Positions 1 through 9,799 of a stretch of 64,000 bases of DNA are shown in pieces. Both the position numbers and the translations under genes were made by a program. Source of the stretch: Thermodesulfobacterium sp. TA1. Lineage in GTDB: Bacteria; Desulfobacterota; Thermodesulfobacteria; Thermodesulfobacteriales; Thermodesulfobacteriaceae. The notes under the pieces were generated by a model, which saw only the letters and a program-made list of their open reading frames with translations, searched no databases and had not been told where the DNA came from. How positions within the stretch are numbered: the first letter of the stretch is position 1; each line of letters starts with the position of its first letter. The DNA lies in the NCBI RefSeq assembly GCF_008630935.1, contig NZ_CP043908.1:434001-498000 (forward strand), read 5' to 3'.

Positions 1-50
1 AAAAAAGATGGGAAAGATTGTTGCAGGGGATTTTTAAAGATGAGGGTTAA
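1..50 (+). CDS. C-terminal end of the gene upstream of fliI (probably fliH), cut by window edge
   Basis: Only the last codons are inside the window. Frame 3 reads RWERLLQGIFKDEG and stops at 48-50, overlapping the fliI start by 11 nt; frame 2 also closes, at 35-37. In most flagellar operons fliH precedes fliI and the overlap fits translational coupling, so the fragment is probably fliH. The frame choice is a judgement and nothing more can be said from so few residues. Confidence 0.35.
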   Translation, partial: KRWERLLQGIFKDEG

Positions 51-1347
51 AGATTTAGAGTTTTACCATAAAAGGATTGATAACCTTCTTCCTTTTGAGG
101 TTTATGGTTATGTAACTAAAGTTTTAGGTTTAACCATTGAGAGTACAGGTCCCTTTTTAAAGGTAGGTGACCTTTGTAAGGTTGAGGGACAACAAAAAAG
201 CATACTTGCTGAGGTGGTAGGCTTTAATGACAACCGTTTTATCCTTACCGCTTTAGGAGAGCTGAAAGGGATAGAAATAGGGGCTAAGGTTTATCCTTTA
301 GGGTCTTCCTATGCTCCTGTAGGAGAAAAATTCTTAGGGAGGGTAGTTAATGCCTTGGGAGAACCTTTAGACCAAGGATTAGCCCCAAAGGCCTCAGATT
401 TTTATCCACTTTATGGAGAACCTCTTAAACCTTTAGAAAGAGCACCTATTAAAGAGATTTTGGATGTAGGGATAAAGGCTATAAACGCCCTTTTGACGAT
501 AGGCAGAGGACAAAGAATGGCTATCATGGCAGGCTCAGGGGTTGGGAAAAGCACCCTTCTTGGTATGATAGCAAGATATACCGAGGCTGATGTTAACGTT
601 ATAGCCTTGATAGGAGAGAGAGGAAGGGAAGTAAGGGAGTTTATAGAAAGAGACTTAAGAGAGAGTATTAAAAAATCGGTGGTAGTAGTGGCAACTTCAG
701 ATGAAGCCCCTTCTATGAGGATAAGAGCAGCTTACTATGCGATGAGTTTAGCTGAATACTTTAGAGATAAAGGCTTAAGAGTGCTTTTATTAATGGATTC
801 TCTTACAAGGTTTTGTATGGCAGGAAGAGAAATAGGGTTAGCCTCAGGAGAGCCTCCTACTGCTCGAGGTTATACCCCTTCGGTCTTTGCGATGCTACCC
901 AAGGTGCTTGAAAGGGCAGGGGCTAAAGTAGGAGGGGGAGATATCACCGGTATTTACACCGTCCTGGTTGAAGGAGACGATTTTAACGACCCGATAGCAG
1001 ATGCGGTTAGAAGTATCGTAGACGGACATATTGTACTTTCTAGAGACCTTGCCCATGAAGGGCACTATCCTCCGATAGACGTTCTGGCAAGTATTAGTAG
1101 GTTGATGAAAGATATAGTCCCAAGAGAACATTTAGACTTAGCTTATCAAACCATTTCCGTGCTGGCTACCTACAAAAAGGCTGAGGACTTAATTAACATC
1201 GGTGCCTACGTAAAAGGTTCTAATCCTGAAATAGATAGAGCTTTAGCCTTGATAAAACCTTTAAAAGAATTTTTAAAACAACATTTAGACGAACGCTATG
1301 ACTTGCTAACCTCTTTAACCCTTCTTAGAAACATTTTAGCAGGATAA
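40..1347 (+). CDS. fliI: Flagellum-specific ATPase FliI
   Basis: This is the export ATPase of the flagellar type III secretion system; with FliH and FliJ it powers delivery of rod, hook and filament subunits at the inner face of the membrane. The 435-residue length is normal for the family. A beta-barrel N-terminal domain is followed by the RecA-like core with Walker A AGSGVGKST at about 164-172, the GERGREVREF segment and LLLMDSLTRF as Walker B. FliI is separated from F1/V-ATPase catalytic subunits by the GSGVGKST loop and by the fliJ neighbour. It starts at ATG 40 and is followed after 1 nt by fliJ. Confidence 0.96.
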   Translation: MRVKDLEFYHKRIDNLLPFEVYGYVTKVLGLTIESTGPFLKVGDLCKVEGQQKSILAEVVGFNDNRFILTALGELKGIEIGAKVYPLGSSYAPVGEKFLGRVVNALGEPLDQGLAPKASDFYPLYGEPLKPLERAPIKEILDVGIKAINALLTIGRGQRMAIMAGSGVGKSTLLGMIARYTEADVNVIALIGERGREVREFIERDLRESIKKSVVVVATSDEAPSMRIRAAYYAMSLAEYFRDKGLRVLLLMDSLTRFCMAGREIGLASGEPPTARGYTPSVFAMLPKVLERAGAKVGGGDITGIYTVLVEGDDFNDPIADAVRSIVDGHIVLSRDLAHEGHYPPIDVLASISRLMKDIVPREHLDLAYQTISVLATYKKAEDLINIGAYVKGSNPEIDRALALIKPLKEFLKQHLDERYDLLTSLTLLRNILAG

Positions 1348-1348
1348 A

Positions 1349-1780
1349 ATGAGAAATAAACTTAGAGCCCTAAAAACTTTAGCCTGGTATAAGGAACTAA
1401 AAGAAGAGCAAGCTAAGGCTACACTTTTACAAGCTAAACAAGTTTATCAAATCCTTTTAAAAGAAAAAGAAAATTTGATAAAGGAAAAAGAAGAGGCCTT
1501 TAAAGGTTTAGAGAATAAAAAGGTATTAACCGCAGAAGAACTAAAGACCTATCTGGAAATTTTAGAGGTTTTTTTTGTGGCTAAAGAAGAGCTTGAAACA
1601 AAAATAAAAACTCAAGAAAGAGAAATAGACTTACTTTTAGAGGCCCTAAAGAATGCCTATCAAGAAAAAAGAGTAGCTGAAATCTTAAGAGATAAAACCT
1701 ACAGGTTATTTTATGAAGAAGGTTTAAAAAATTTTTATCGACAGATGGACGACTTGATGGTGATTAGAAGAGGGAAATAG
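1349..1780 (+). CDS. fliJ: Flagellar export protein FliJ
   Basis: This 143-residue, almost entirely charged alpha-helical protein is rich in Lys, Glu and Leu and predicted to be a coiled coil along its whole length, as in FliJ. FliJ sits in the central pore of the FliI hexamer, resembles the gamma subunit of F1, and couples ATP hydrolysis to export. Sequence conservation in the family is weak, so the call rests on length, helical character and position directly after fliI. The next gene starts at the base after its stop. Confidence 0.8.
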   Translation: MRNKLRALKTLAWYKELKEEQAKATLLQAKQVYQILLKEKENLIKEKEEAFKGLENKKVLTAEELKTYLEILEVFFVAKEELETKIKTQEREIDLLLEALKNAYQEKRVAEILRDKTYRLFYEEGLKNFYRQMDDLMVIRRGK

Positions 1781-2374
1781 ATGAAAAACAAGTTTATCAA
1801 GCCTCCTAAAATTAGGTTAAATTTAGAAAAATTTAAAAAACTTAAGTTTCTATCAAGGACTAAAAACCTTTTTTGGGTTTTGTTTGGTTTAGGGGTTTTT
1901 AAAGTTTTTTTAGCTTTGTTGATTTTTGGGGTTTATACTTATGAGTTAAGCGCTAAAGAAGAAAGAATAACTGCAGGTTGTCCTCCTGATTTTGCAGATT
2001 TTTTACAGGTAGAAAGACAAAGACTGAGTGATAAAGAAAAGGAGTTAAAGATAAAAGAAGAGGAGTTAAAGCTTTTAGAGGCACGTATTCAAGAACAACT
2101 TACCTCATTGAAAGAATTAGAGGCCTCGATAGAGGACAAACTAAATAAGATACAAGCAGTTAAAGACCAGAGAACGATTCTTCTCGTAAGAGCTATCTCA
2201 GAGATGAAACCCTCTAAAGCTGCTGACATGCTGATAAACATGGACAAAGACATGGCTGTTAAGATTCTTTCTCAGTTAAAGAGTTCTCAAGTAGCAAGTA
2301 TTTTAAGCGCCATGCCTCCAGATAAAGCTGCTTCCCTTTCAGAGGCCCTTTCAGGCGAAGGAAGTAAGGAATAG
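1781..2374 (+). CDS. MotE-like flagellar protein (TM, coiled coil, MgtE N-like domain)
   Basis: A basic N-terminus leads into one membrane helix at about residues 31-53. A charged coiled coil follows at about 75-130, with the repeating pattern LKIKEEELKLLEARI. The C-terminus has two helical repeats of the MgtE intracellular N/FliG-like fold, with the hallmark segments KPSKAADMLINMD and KSSQVASILSAMPPDKAA. MotE proteins of this layout stabilise the stator protein MotC in other bacteria; here it closes the fliI-fliJ operon. The role is inferred from architecture and neighbours. The gene converges on the minus-strand GGDEF gene 8 nt downstream. Confidence 0.75.
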   Translation: MKNKFIKPPKIRLNLEKFKKLKFLSRTKNLFWVLFGLGVFKVFLALLIFGVYTYELSAKEERITAGCPPDFADFLQVERQRLSDKEKELKIKEEELKLLEARIQEQLTSLKELEASIEDKLNKIQAVKDQRTILLVRAISEMKPSKAADMLINMDKDMAVKILSQLKSSQVASILSAMPPDKAASLSEALSGEGSKE

Positions 2375-2382
2375 CAATAGAT

Positions 2383-4809
2383 TTAATCTGCTATTACCCG
2401 GTTTTTACCAAGGTTTTTAGCTTGGTAAAGCCTTTGGTCTGCTATCTTATAAAGTTCCTCTAAAATTGTACCGTCTTCTGGTAGGCTTGCTATTCCAAAA
2501 CTTGCGGTGATGTTTATGATTGTTCCTCCTTCTAAATCAATAGACATCCTTTCTATGAGAAGCCTAAGTCTTTCAGCCAGTTTTTTGGCTTCTGCCTTGG
2601 AGGTTTGAGGAAGAACTATGATAAATTCTTCACCTCCCCAGCGTCCTACCATATCCATTTCTCTTGTATTTTCTTTAAGCAATTTGGCTATTTTTTGAAG
2701 TGCTAAATCCCCGCTAAAATGACCAAATCTATCGTTTATAGTCTTAAAGTCATCAAGGTCTAAAAGTATGATAGAAAGGTTGCCCCCTTTTCTTTTCCAA
2801 AGGTTAAACTCTTTTTTTAAAAATTCTTGCACACACATCCGGTTGTAAACCTTGGTAAGATAGTCGGTATAGGATATTTCTTTTAGTTTGTTTATAAGGT
2901 AAAGATTAATGAAATAGAAAGAAAAGTTAGTAAGCATTTTCTTTAAGTTTTCTTTTTCCAGGTCATTAAAAGGACTCTTTCTTATAAGACTAAAAACCCC
3001 AACTACTCTACCTTCTAAAATCAAAGGATAACAGAAGAAGTAGATGTTTTGTTCGTTTTTTAAAATTGGACAAAATGTTTCCTTATGTTCTATCAAAGTA
3101 CCTGTTCGGTAGGCTTTACATTCGTTTATGTTGCCCTCTACACATCCTTTCCATAAAACTTTGTCTCCTTGGACTTCAATCGACAGGATTTCTCCTGTTT
3201 CAGCGTTTATTTCTATAAACTGTAAGGTATCTATAAAATCAAGCAGATATTTATAAAGCACAGATAAGGCTTCTTCTTTAGACTTGCAAAGGCTTAGCTC
3301 TCGGTTTAAATTTTCTATCTGATAGATAGGTTTAACCTTGCTTGATATTACTACATAAGGTTTGTCAAGGGTAATTTTAAAAACATAAGTTTCTACAGGT
3401 ATTTTGTCTCCGTTTTTGGTAAGATAAAGCCTCTCACTTTTTATTTCTTTTCCTTCTTTTACCACCATATTAAGGTTTGTTTTTATTTGCTGATAAGGTA
3501 GGTAAACGAGGTCATAGATAGTTTTTTGGTTTATCTCTTCTTGATTATACCCAAGAATAGATAAAACCATCTGGTTGTAAAACCTAAAAGTTCCGTCTTC
3601 AGGGTCTACTACTAAAATCATACTATCTATCGAGTTGATCAAGGTTTTTATGACTTCTATCTGAGTTTGCAAATCGGTTAAAAAACGATGATTTTGGGTA
3701 ATGTCTCTTAAAATTAGATGGATTTTTCCTTCCCCTTCAACCTGAAGTTTAAGATAAGAACCTGAAGCTTCAAAAATCTGTCCTTTAAGGGTTTTTATCG
3801 GTTCTTTATGGACCTTGTTTAATTTTTTTAACTTCCCGAACAACCGATACCAATCTTCTTGGTCGAAGACTTCATACACACTTTTTTCATTTATCTGTTC
3901 TCCCAAAAGTTCTTGGGCTTTGGCACTTCCCCAGTAGACGACCTGGTCATATCCTAAGTCTAAAATTTCAAGCACTACCTCAGGTAAGATATAGAGTAAA
4001 TCTTTGGCTTGTTTAAATTTGTTTTCTATATAAGAACTATAAGTTTCTTTTGCCATAGACAATAAATCCCTAGTAGAAAGGAGACCTATTGCCCTTTCCT
4101 CTTCATCAACCACTACCAAATGATTAACCCCGCATGCCTTGAACTTGATTTTTACATAGGATATTGGCTCGTTTTTAGAAACGGTATAAACTTTTTTTAA
4201 GGCGATGTTGCGCAATTTTTCTGAAAGGTTTTTTAGCTCAAAATTAAAGATAAAATCTTTTTCTGTCAGTATTCCTACCGTCTTTCCCGTATCTTCAAGA
4301 ATAGGAACAGCACCGATGTTTTTTTCTACCATCAAATTCAAGGCATCTTGTAAGGTATGGTCTGGGCTAAGGTAATAAAAAGGTTTGTTTTTGATAAAAT
4401 GTCCTGCAGTTATTTCTTTTTTAAAAAGGTCTGGGTCTAAAATTTCAAAAATATCTTTGTGAGTTATTACGCCCCTATAGTTTCCCTTTTGGTCTACTAC
4501 TATCAATCGCCTTATTCCATATTCTATCATAATGGTGAGTGGTATAGCTAAAGGCCTGTCTTCACGAATTTTTACTAAGTTTTTTTGTGCATACATCCGT
4601 ACCTTTTCATCTAAGGAAACCCCTGCAGCTAAACATCTTATCAGGTCTCTTTCGGTAAAAATACCGGTAGGAAAGTGATTTTCCAGAAGGATTACAAAGG
4701 TCTCTCCGGTTTGATTCATCTTTTCTATTAATTCTTGAAAAGTCGTATTAACGGTGATGGTTAGAGCAGACCTTGGGATTAAACAGGCCAAAAGTTCAGT
4801 AAAAACCAT
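2383..4809 (-). CDS. Diguanylate cyclase with four CBS repeats, PAS and GAF-like domains
   Basis: An 808-residue soluble protein predicted to make cyclic di-GMP. Residues about 1-260 hold four CBS motifs, which usually bind adenine nucleotides. Two PAS-like regions follow (about 270-370 and 385-490), then a GAF-like region (about 500-640) and a C-terminal GGDEF domain (about 650-805). The active site reads GGEEF, the expected variant. An RxxD inhibitory site (REMD) lies five residues before it, so product feedback is likely. No membrane segment is visible. It is the last gene of a four-gene signalling operon that also encodes an HD-GYP phosphodiesterase, so synthesis and breakdown are encoded together. 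Confidence 0.92.
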   Translation of the reverse strand: MVFTELLACLIPRSALTITVNTTFQELIEKMNQTGETFVILLENHFPTGIFTERDLIRCLAAGVSLDEKVRMYAQKNLVKIREDRPLAIPLTIMIEYGIRRLIVVDQKGNYRGVITHKDIFEILDPDLFKKEITAGHFIKNKPFYYLSPDHTLQDALNLMVEKNIGAVPILEDTGKTVGILTEKDFIFNFELKNLSEKLRNIALKKVYTVSKNEPISYVKIKFKACGVNHLVVVDEEERAIGLLSTRDLLSMAKETYSSYIENKFKQAKDLLYILPEVVLEILDLGYDQVVYWGSAKAQELLGEQINEKSVYEVFDQEDWYRLFGKLKKLNKVHKEPIKTLKGQIFEASGSYLKLQVEGEGKIHLILRDITQNHRFLTDLQTQIEVIKTLINSIDSMILVVDPEDGTFRFYNQMVLSILGYNQEEINQKTIYDLVYLPYQQIKTNLNMVVKEGKEIKSERLYLTKNGDKIPVETYVFKITLDKPYVVISSKVKPIYQIENLNRELSLCKSKEEALSVLYKYLLDFIDTLQFIEINAETGEILSIEVQGDKVLWKGCVEGNINECKAYRTGTLIEHKETFCPILKNEQNIYFFCYPLILEGRVVGVFSLIRKSPFNDLEKENLKKMLTNFSFYFINLYLINKLKEISYTDYLTKVYNRMCVQEFLKKEFNLWKRKGGNLSIILLDLDDFKTINDRFGHFSGDLALQKIAKLLKENTREMDMVGRWGGEEFIIVLPQTSKAEAKKLAERLRLLIERMSIDLEGGTIINITASFGIASLPEDGTILEELYKIADQRLYQAKNLGKNRVIAD

Positions 4810-4812
4810 TTT

Positions 4813-7143
4813 TTAATCCCTCTTTTTTAAAATAATATCTCTTACCAAACTTTGGACCTCGTTACAATCTATCCCAGATTTTATCAAAAACCTAACATTT
4901 TTATAAGGATGTTTGTTTAAAAGTTCTTCTACCTTAGACTCTGCTGAGATTAAAATTACAGGGATTTTTGAGTTTTTTTCGCTTAAATAATCTAAAATTT
5001 CTATCCCAATCCCGTCGGCTAAAAAATAATCAAGGATTATTAAATCTATTTTTTCTTCTTGTAGTATCTTAAGCCCTGTCTGAGAAAAGTTAGTCAAAAA
5101 AAGAGTAAACTCGTTTTTCAAGCATTCTTTAAGCTGATGCATAACATATTCAGAGTCTTCTAATATGAGGAGATTTTTAGCACCTGATATTTCGGCTTTT
5201 AAAACCTCAAGGATTTTTGAGTCTTCTCTTACAGGTATGGAGAAATGAAAACAGGTGCCCTTCCCATACTCACTTTCAACCCAGATTTCACCTTTATGAA
5301 GCTCTATTAATTTTTTTGTGATAGCAAGACCAAGGCCTGTCCCTTTTGTAGATTTATAAAAAGGATTATCCAGTTGGGTGAAAGGATTAAACAGCTTAGG
5401 GATATCCTCTTTTTTAATCCCTATTCCGGTATCACAGACGCTAAAGATATAGACCTTTTTTGATTTTGACACTTTAATTTCAATCCAGATTTTACCCCCT
5501 TCAGGGGTAAATTTAATAGCGTTAGAAATCAGGTTGAGAAAAACCTCCTTTATTAGTTTAGGGTCTACATACAAATTAAAAGAAGAAAATTGAGGGTAGT
5601 AAAATTCAAGTTTTTTATTCTGGATAAGGGGTTTTACTATCTCAATAACCTGAAATAACACATCTTTTATGTTTATCTTTTCGGGTTTGAATTCAATTTT
5701 TCCAGCTTCTAATTTTGCAAAATCAAGGATGCTGTTCACCTGTTCAAGTAAGGTTTTTCCGGCTATGTAGATTTTTTCAACATAAGGCTTTATATGCTCG
5801 GGCACATCTTGTCGCATTTGCAAAATCTGAGAAAACCCTAATATGGCGTTTAAAGGTGTTCTGAGTTCATGACTCATATTGGCTAAAAACATGTCTTTAG
5901 CCTTACTGGCAGCTTCTGCTCTATTTGCTAATTCCACAAGGTCGAGTTCTCTTTGCTTTAATAGAATTAGCAGTTTGCTTATACCTAAAAGTAGTTGAAC
6001 AAGGTCCTTTATGTAAGGTTTGTAAGGGTGGGGATATAGTCTTATGCAAAAATAAACTTTTCTATCATCAAAGACACCAGAAAAACCGTGAACTATATCA
6101 TAATAGTTATCTTTGGGTTTTTCATACAAAAGACTTAGGTCTTCAATAGCCCATAAAAGAGTGTCTTTTAAAGTTTCCTTTATCGTTTCCGTAAGGTTTA
6201 TGAATGTTCCTTCTCTAGTTTCTTTTAACTCTTCGTCTTCATAAATCATTTCTGTGATTTTATACAGGAGTTTTATTCCAGAGTTAATTAAAAGCACCAT
6301 GCCGCAGGCTGTGTCTTGAATAGGTCTGAATAGGGCTTCCAAAATTTCTCGAGAGGTTTTTAAAAATTTTTCATAAATAGTATCTAATTCTTTAAGTTCT
6401 CCTTTTTCTACCAGCACTGCCATTTTATATAGATAAGAAAACCAATTTAATTTTAGATTTTTTACTTTTTTTAAAATTTCCTTATCTAACCCTATTTCTT
6501 CTTTTTCTATTTTTTGTAAATGTATTAGGAGAGGACATTCTTCAGGGGTTAAAGGGATGTTTTTTTCTTTTAAAACTTTGGTTAAACCTTCTTTCTCATT
6601 TAAGTCCCACCAAGCCCGAACTACCTTGACCGCTTTTTCATGAATTTTAACGGCTTTAAAAAGTTCGTTAATCTCTTGCAGTATGCTCTCATAGAAAAAC
6701 CTATTTATAGGATTTTCATAATATTTTTCGTAAAAAGACAGTTCTACAAATTTGAAAAATTTAGTAATAAAAAGAAAGTTTTCTTTGATAAATTCATCTT
6801 TTTGTGCTATTTCATAGATTATAGAATTAAACAAAAGGAATCCGTAGCCTAAGTCTGCAGGTTTAAGTCCTTTTTGGAAATGAACATAAGATGTTTTTTC
6901 TATTAAAGCATCTAATTCATTTTTGAGGTCTGGCGAAAACCACAAATTCCTCCAAAATTCTTTCAGTTTTTTTTCAACCCTCGGTAAACCTTTTGCCGGA
7001 GATTTATCCTTAAACTCTGGGCGCTTTAAAATTTCTGTAAAAAATCTATAACAAATAAAGTCTTCATATAACCGTAATCTTTCTCCTATTTCTTTTCTTT
7101 TGTTTAAGTCCTCTACCTCAGAAAGTAGAAGTTCTTTAACCAT
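4813..7143 (-). CDS. Hybrid sensor histidine kinase with possible globin-like sensor head
   Basis: A 776-residue soluble hybrid kinase. The C-terminal half is clear: H-box MSHELRTPLNA, N-box NLISNAIKFTPEGG, G1 DTGIGI and G2 GTGLGLAI, followed by a receiver domain whose phospho-acceptor Asp lies in LIILDYFLADG. The first ~150 residues are helical and resemble globin-coupled sensors: FFTEILKRPEF early on, KEFWRNLWF, then YVHFQKGLKPADLGYGF, where the His would be the proximal haem ligand. A second helical region of unknown type (about 160-390) links this head to the kinase. The kinase call is secure and the globin head tentative. It lies 3 nt upstream of the GGDEF gene and 26 nt downstream of the REC-FIST gene. 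Confidence 0.88.
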   Translation of the reverse strand: MVKELLLSEVEDLNKRKEIGERLRLYEDFICYRFFTEILKRPEFKDKSPAKGLPRVEKKLKEFWRNLWFSPDLKNELDALIEKTSYVHFQKGLKPADLGYGFLLFNSIIYEIAQKDEFIKENFLFITKFFKFVELSFYEKYYENPINRFFYESILQEINELFKAVKIHEKAVKVVRAWWDLNEKEGLTKVLKEKNIPLTPEECPLLIHLQKIEKEEIGLDKEILKKVKNLKLNWFSYLYKMAVLVEKGELKELDTIYEKFLKTSREILEALFRPIQDTACGMVLLINSGIKLLYKITEMIYEDEELKETREGTFINLTETIKETLKDTLLWAIEDLSLLYEKPKDNYYDIVHGFSGVFDDRKVYFCIRLYPHPYKPYIKDLVQLLLGISKLLILLKQRELDLVELANRAEAASKAKDMFLANMSHELRTPLNAILGFSQILQMRQDVPEHIKPYVEKIYIAGKTLLEQVNSILDFAKLEAGKIEFKPEKINIKDVLFQVIEIVKPLIQNKKLEFYYPQFSSFNLYVDPKLIKEVFLNLISNAIKFTPEGGKIWIEIKVSKSKKVYIFSVCDTGIGIKKEDIPKLFNPFTQLDNPFYKSTKGTGLGLAITKKLIELHKGEIWVESEYGKGTCFHFSIPVREDSKILEVLKAEISGAKNLLILEDSEYVMHQLKECLKNEFTLFLTNFSQTGLKILQEEKIDLIILDYFLADGIGIEILDYLSEKNSKIPVILISAESKVEELLNKHPYKNVRFLIKSGIDCNEVQSLVRDIILKKRD

Positions 7144-7169
7144 CGCTCTCTTCCTGATTTATCAAATTT

Positions 7170-8612
7170 TCATAAAATACCGAGTAAGATTGTTTTATTA
7201 AAAATCCTAATTTCGTCATATCCTATGTTTGATATTTCACCGATACTGGTAAATCCATATATATCAACCTCTTTTTTCTTAGCACATTCAAAAACTTTAT
7301 CTAGCTCTTTTTGAAAACCATCTTTTCCTAAAAATAACACCCTGGAAACACAGTCAAAAAGAAATCCTAATTTTTCTTTTGAACGCTGAAAGGCTCTTCG
7401 AGAGATTTCACAAGCCGAATTTATAAGTTTTTCTGGTTCTCCTTTCATTATAAATATCGTAGAAAACGAGGGGATAGAGCTAACGATCACAAGAGAATTG
7501 TTTTTTCCGATTGCTATAGGGTCTCTGATGATAAATTCGTCGTCTTTAAACGAAACCATCCCTAAAGGATATGCCTTGGTGAATTCTTTAAAATTTTCAC
7601 GGTTTAATTCTATCCCTTCTTTTTCTTTTATCGACTTTTTATAAACCTGAAAAGCAGGCTCTCCGTTGATTTCATACACCACATTTTTTTCGCTTTTTGT
7701 TACTACCAAAGGACCATAGATAGGTTCCCAGCCATGTCTAACCTCAGCATTTAGCTTTAAATTTAGTCCTATAAGCAACGCAGAGTCCTGATATGTCCCA
7801 TTAAAATCAAAAATACAAGGTTTTTGGATGAAATCTTTACTTCCAACCCCAGCTCCTACAATCCTTGAATTTTTTAATATTTTTTCGATCTGTTTGATAA
7901 AATCTTCTATATAAGGACTTAACCCGTCTACAAACAACAATATACTTTGATAATCTTTGAGTTCCTCAACTAGATTCAAATCTGGTTTTTCCATGGAAAC
8001 GACCACAGTTTTTGCGTTTTCGTCTAAGGGGACCAAGATCACCCCTTCCTTGATAAGCTCTCTGTTTGCGATAAGATAAGGGGCCATTATTCCGGCAATC
8101 TTAACTTTTTTATTTAAAAATTTATCTATTGTGCTTGTTAAGTTTTTAAACATTCCCTCTGTTAAAAACAACAAATAGTTACCCTTTTCTAACAGCTCAA
8201 ACTCTTTTTTTGTTTTATATACCTTTATATTAAACGTTTTTCTCTTTTTAATGTATTTATCAAGTGCGTTTTTTACGTCTTCTATGTTTATAGGTTTGGG
8301 TATATAATCATCAAACCCTTCTAATAGAAATTTTTCTTTATCTCCTATAATCGTAAATGCAGTATAGGCAATGATAGGAACAGAAGGATTTTTTTCTTTT
8401 ATTTTTTTTAAAAGTTCAATCCCACCTATTTCAGGTAATGCGATATCAGAAATCACTAAATCAATCTTTTTTGATGAAAATAGATTCAGGGCTTCTTTTC
8501 CGTTACCTACTGTTTCTACTTCGACAAAAGGATATAACAATAGGATGATATCTTTTAGAACCGTTTGACTTAATTCATCATCCTCTACTATCAAGACCTT
8601 CATTTTTTTCAT
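7170..8612 (-). CDS. Receiver (REC) fused to FIST sensory domain
   Basis: Residues 1-120 form a CheY-like receiver with the acidic pair VEDD and phospho-acceptor Asp in LVISDIALPEIGG. The rest matches a FIST N plus FIST C module. Visible marks are RIVGAGVGSKDF with a following DSALLIGL segment, the HGWEPIYGPLVVTKSE junction and the terminal GFTSIGEISNIGYDEIRIFNKT, which is the usual FIST C end. FIST domains are thought to sense small ligands, possibly amino acids. A receiver in front of FIST makes this a possible phosphorylation-gated ligand sensor rather than a classical output regulator. Its start overlaps the end of the HD-GYP gene by 35 nt, which argues for translational coupling. Confidence 0.85.
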   Translation of the reverse strand: MKKMKVLIVEDDELSQTVLKDIILLLYPFVEVETVGNGKEALNLFSSKKIDLVISDIALPEIGGIELLKKIKEKNPSVPIIAYTAFTIIGDKEKFLLEGFDDYIPKPINIEDVKNALDKYIKKRKTFNIKVYKTKKEFELLEKGNYLLFLTEGMFKNLTSTIDKFLNKKVKIAGIMAPYLIANRELIKEGVILVPLDENAKTVVVSMEKPDLNLVEELKDYQSILLFVDGLSPYIEDFIKQIEKILKNSRIVGAGVGSKDFIQKPCIFDFNGTYQDSALLIGLNLKLNAEVRHGWEPIYGPLVVTKSEKNVVYEINGEPAFQVYKKSIKEKEGIELNRENFKEFTKAYPLGMVSFKDDEFIIRDPIAIGKNNSLVIVSSIPSFSTIFIMKGEPEKLINSACEISRRAFQRSKEKLGFLFDCVSRVLFLGKDGFQKELDKVFECAKKKEVDIYGFTSIGEISNIGYDEIRIFNKTILLGIL

Positions 8613-9687
8613 CCTTATCAGAAAATCGTTCTTTTATTTTTAGAAAACTTTCTATGTTATTTAAAAATAAGTCCAAAAGTTCCGGGTCAAATTGGGTGCC
8701 TTTTCCTTCCCTCATTATCTCAATCGCTTTTTCTAAAGGAAAGGCTGGTTTATACACACGAGGAGAGATTAAAGCATCAAAGACATCTACGATAGCTACA
8801 ATCCTTCCGTAGATATGTATTTCTTCCCCTTTTAATCCATAAGGATATCCCTTCCCATCCCATCTTTCGTGATGCTGAAGTGCTATAATCTTCCCAGCTT
8901 TTAATACAGGATACTTCTCTCCTCCATCAAGGATTTTTGCACCTATTATCGTGTGTTGTTTCATAATCTCAAACTCTTCAGGGGTAAGCCTTTCGGGTTT
9001 CAAAAGTATAGAATCTGGAATTCCTACCTTTCCTACATCGTGCAAAGGAGAGGCATAAAGGATTAACTCTTGTTCTTCCTTAGGTAGTCCATAAAGTTCT
9101 GCGAGTTTTTTAGAACCATGGCTTACCCTCATGATGTGCATACCTGTCTCTATATCTCTAAATTCTGCGGTTTTACCAAGTTTTAGAGCTATTTCATATT
9201 CTAATTCTTTGGAAAGTTTTAATGCCTCTTGAAGTTGCTTTGTCCTTTCTTTTACTTGTTCTTCTAAAATAGTAGTAACATTTCTTAAAAAATCGTTGTA
9301 ATGCTTTATATCAACATAGTTTTTTGTCCTAAGCTTTATCTCTTCGATGTCAAAGGGTTTAGGTATGAAATCGTTTGCCCCTAAGGAAAGAGCCTTTTTC
9401 TTCTCTTCTGCGTTTGCGGTTATTACTATCACAGGAATGTATCTAAATTTTTCGTTAGATTTTAAAACCTTTAAAGTTTCGAAGCCGTTCATAACCGGCA
9501 TCGAAAGGTCAAGAAGGATTACGTCAACGTCCTTCCCAGAATCTAATATTTCTAAAGCCTCTTTACCGTTTTTAGCCCTTAAAAATTCAACCCCAGTATT
9601 TTCAGCAAAAGCAAGTTCCAGAAGGTCTAAATTGAGCGGTTCGTCATCAACCGCCAAGATGACCATCTTATTCTTTTTTTCCATCAT
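8578..9687 (-). CDS. Response regulator with HD-GYP phosphodiesterase output (RpfG-like)
   Basis: A 369-residue REC plus HD-GYP protein that should degrade cyclic di-GMP. The receiver has the acidic pocket AVDDE and phospho-acceptor in VILLDLSMPVMNG. A coiled linker follows, then the HD-GYP domain with HDVGKVGIP, the HHERWDGKGYPYGLKG signature and DVFDALISPRVYK. It is the first gene of the minus-strand signalling operon. A tandem ATG at 9687/9684 gives an ambiguous start of no consequence. The hybrid kinase two genes downstream is the natural candidate to phosphorylate it. Confidence 0.94.
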   Translation of the reverse strand: MMEKKNKMVILAVDDEPLNLDLLELAFAENTGVEFLRAKNGKEALEILDSGKDVDVILLDLSMPVMNGFETLKVLKSNEKFRYIPVIVITANAEEKKKALSLGANDFIPKPFDIEEIKLRTKNYVDIKHYNDFLRNVTTILEEQVKERTKQLQEALKLSKELEYEIALKLGKTAEFRDIETGMHIMRVSHGSKKLAELYGLPKEEQELILYASPLHDVGKVGIPDSILLKPERLTPEEFEIMKQHTIIGAKILDGGEKYPVLKAGKIIALQHHERWDGKGYPYGLKGEEIHIYGRIVAIVDVFDALISPRVYKPAFPLEKAIEIMREGKGTQFDPELLDLFLNNIESFLKIKERFSDKDEKNEGLDSRG

Positions 9688-9799
9688 ATAAGCTTAATTT
9701 TTTTATCTTAAAATTAATATTAAACTTAAAATATATTTTTACAATCCCAGATTAACGGTAATTTATGGTAGATAGATGTGAATACCGGGAAAACAGACC

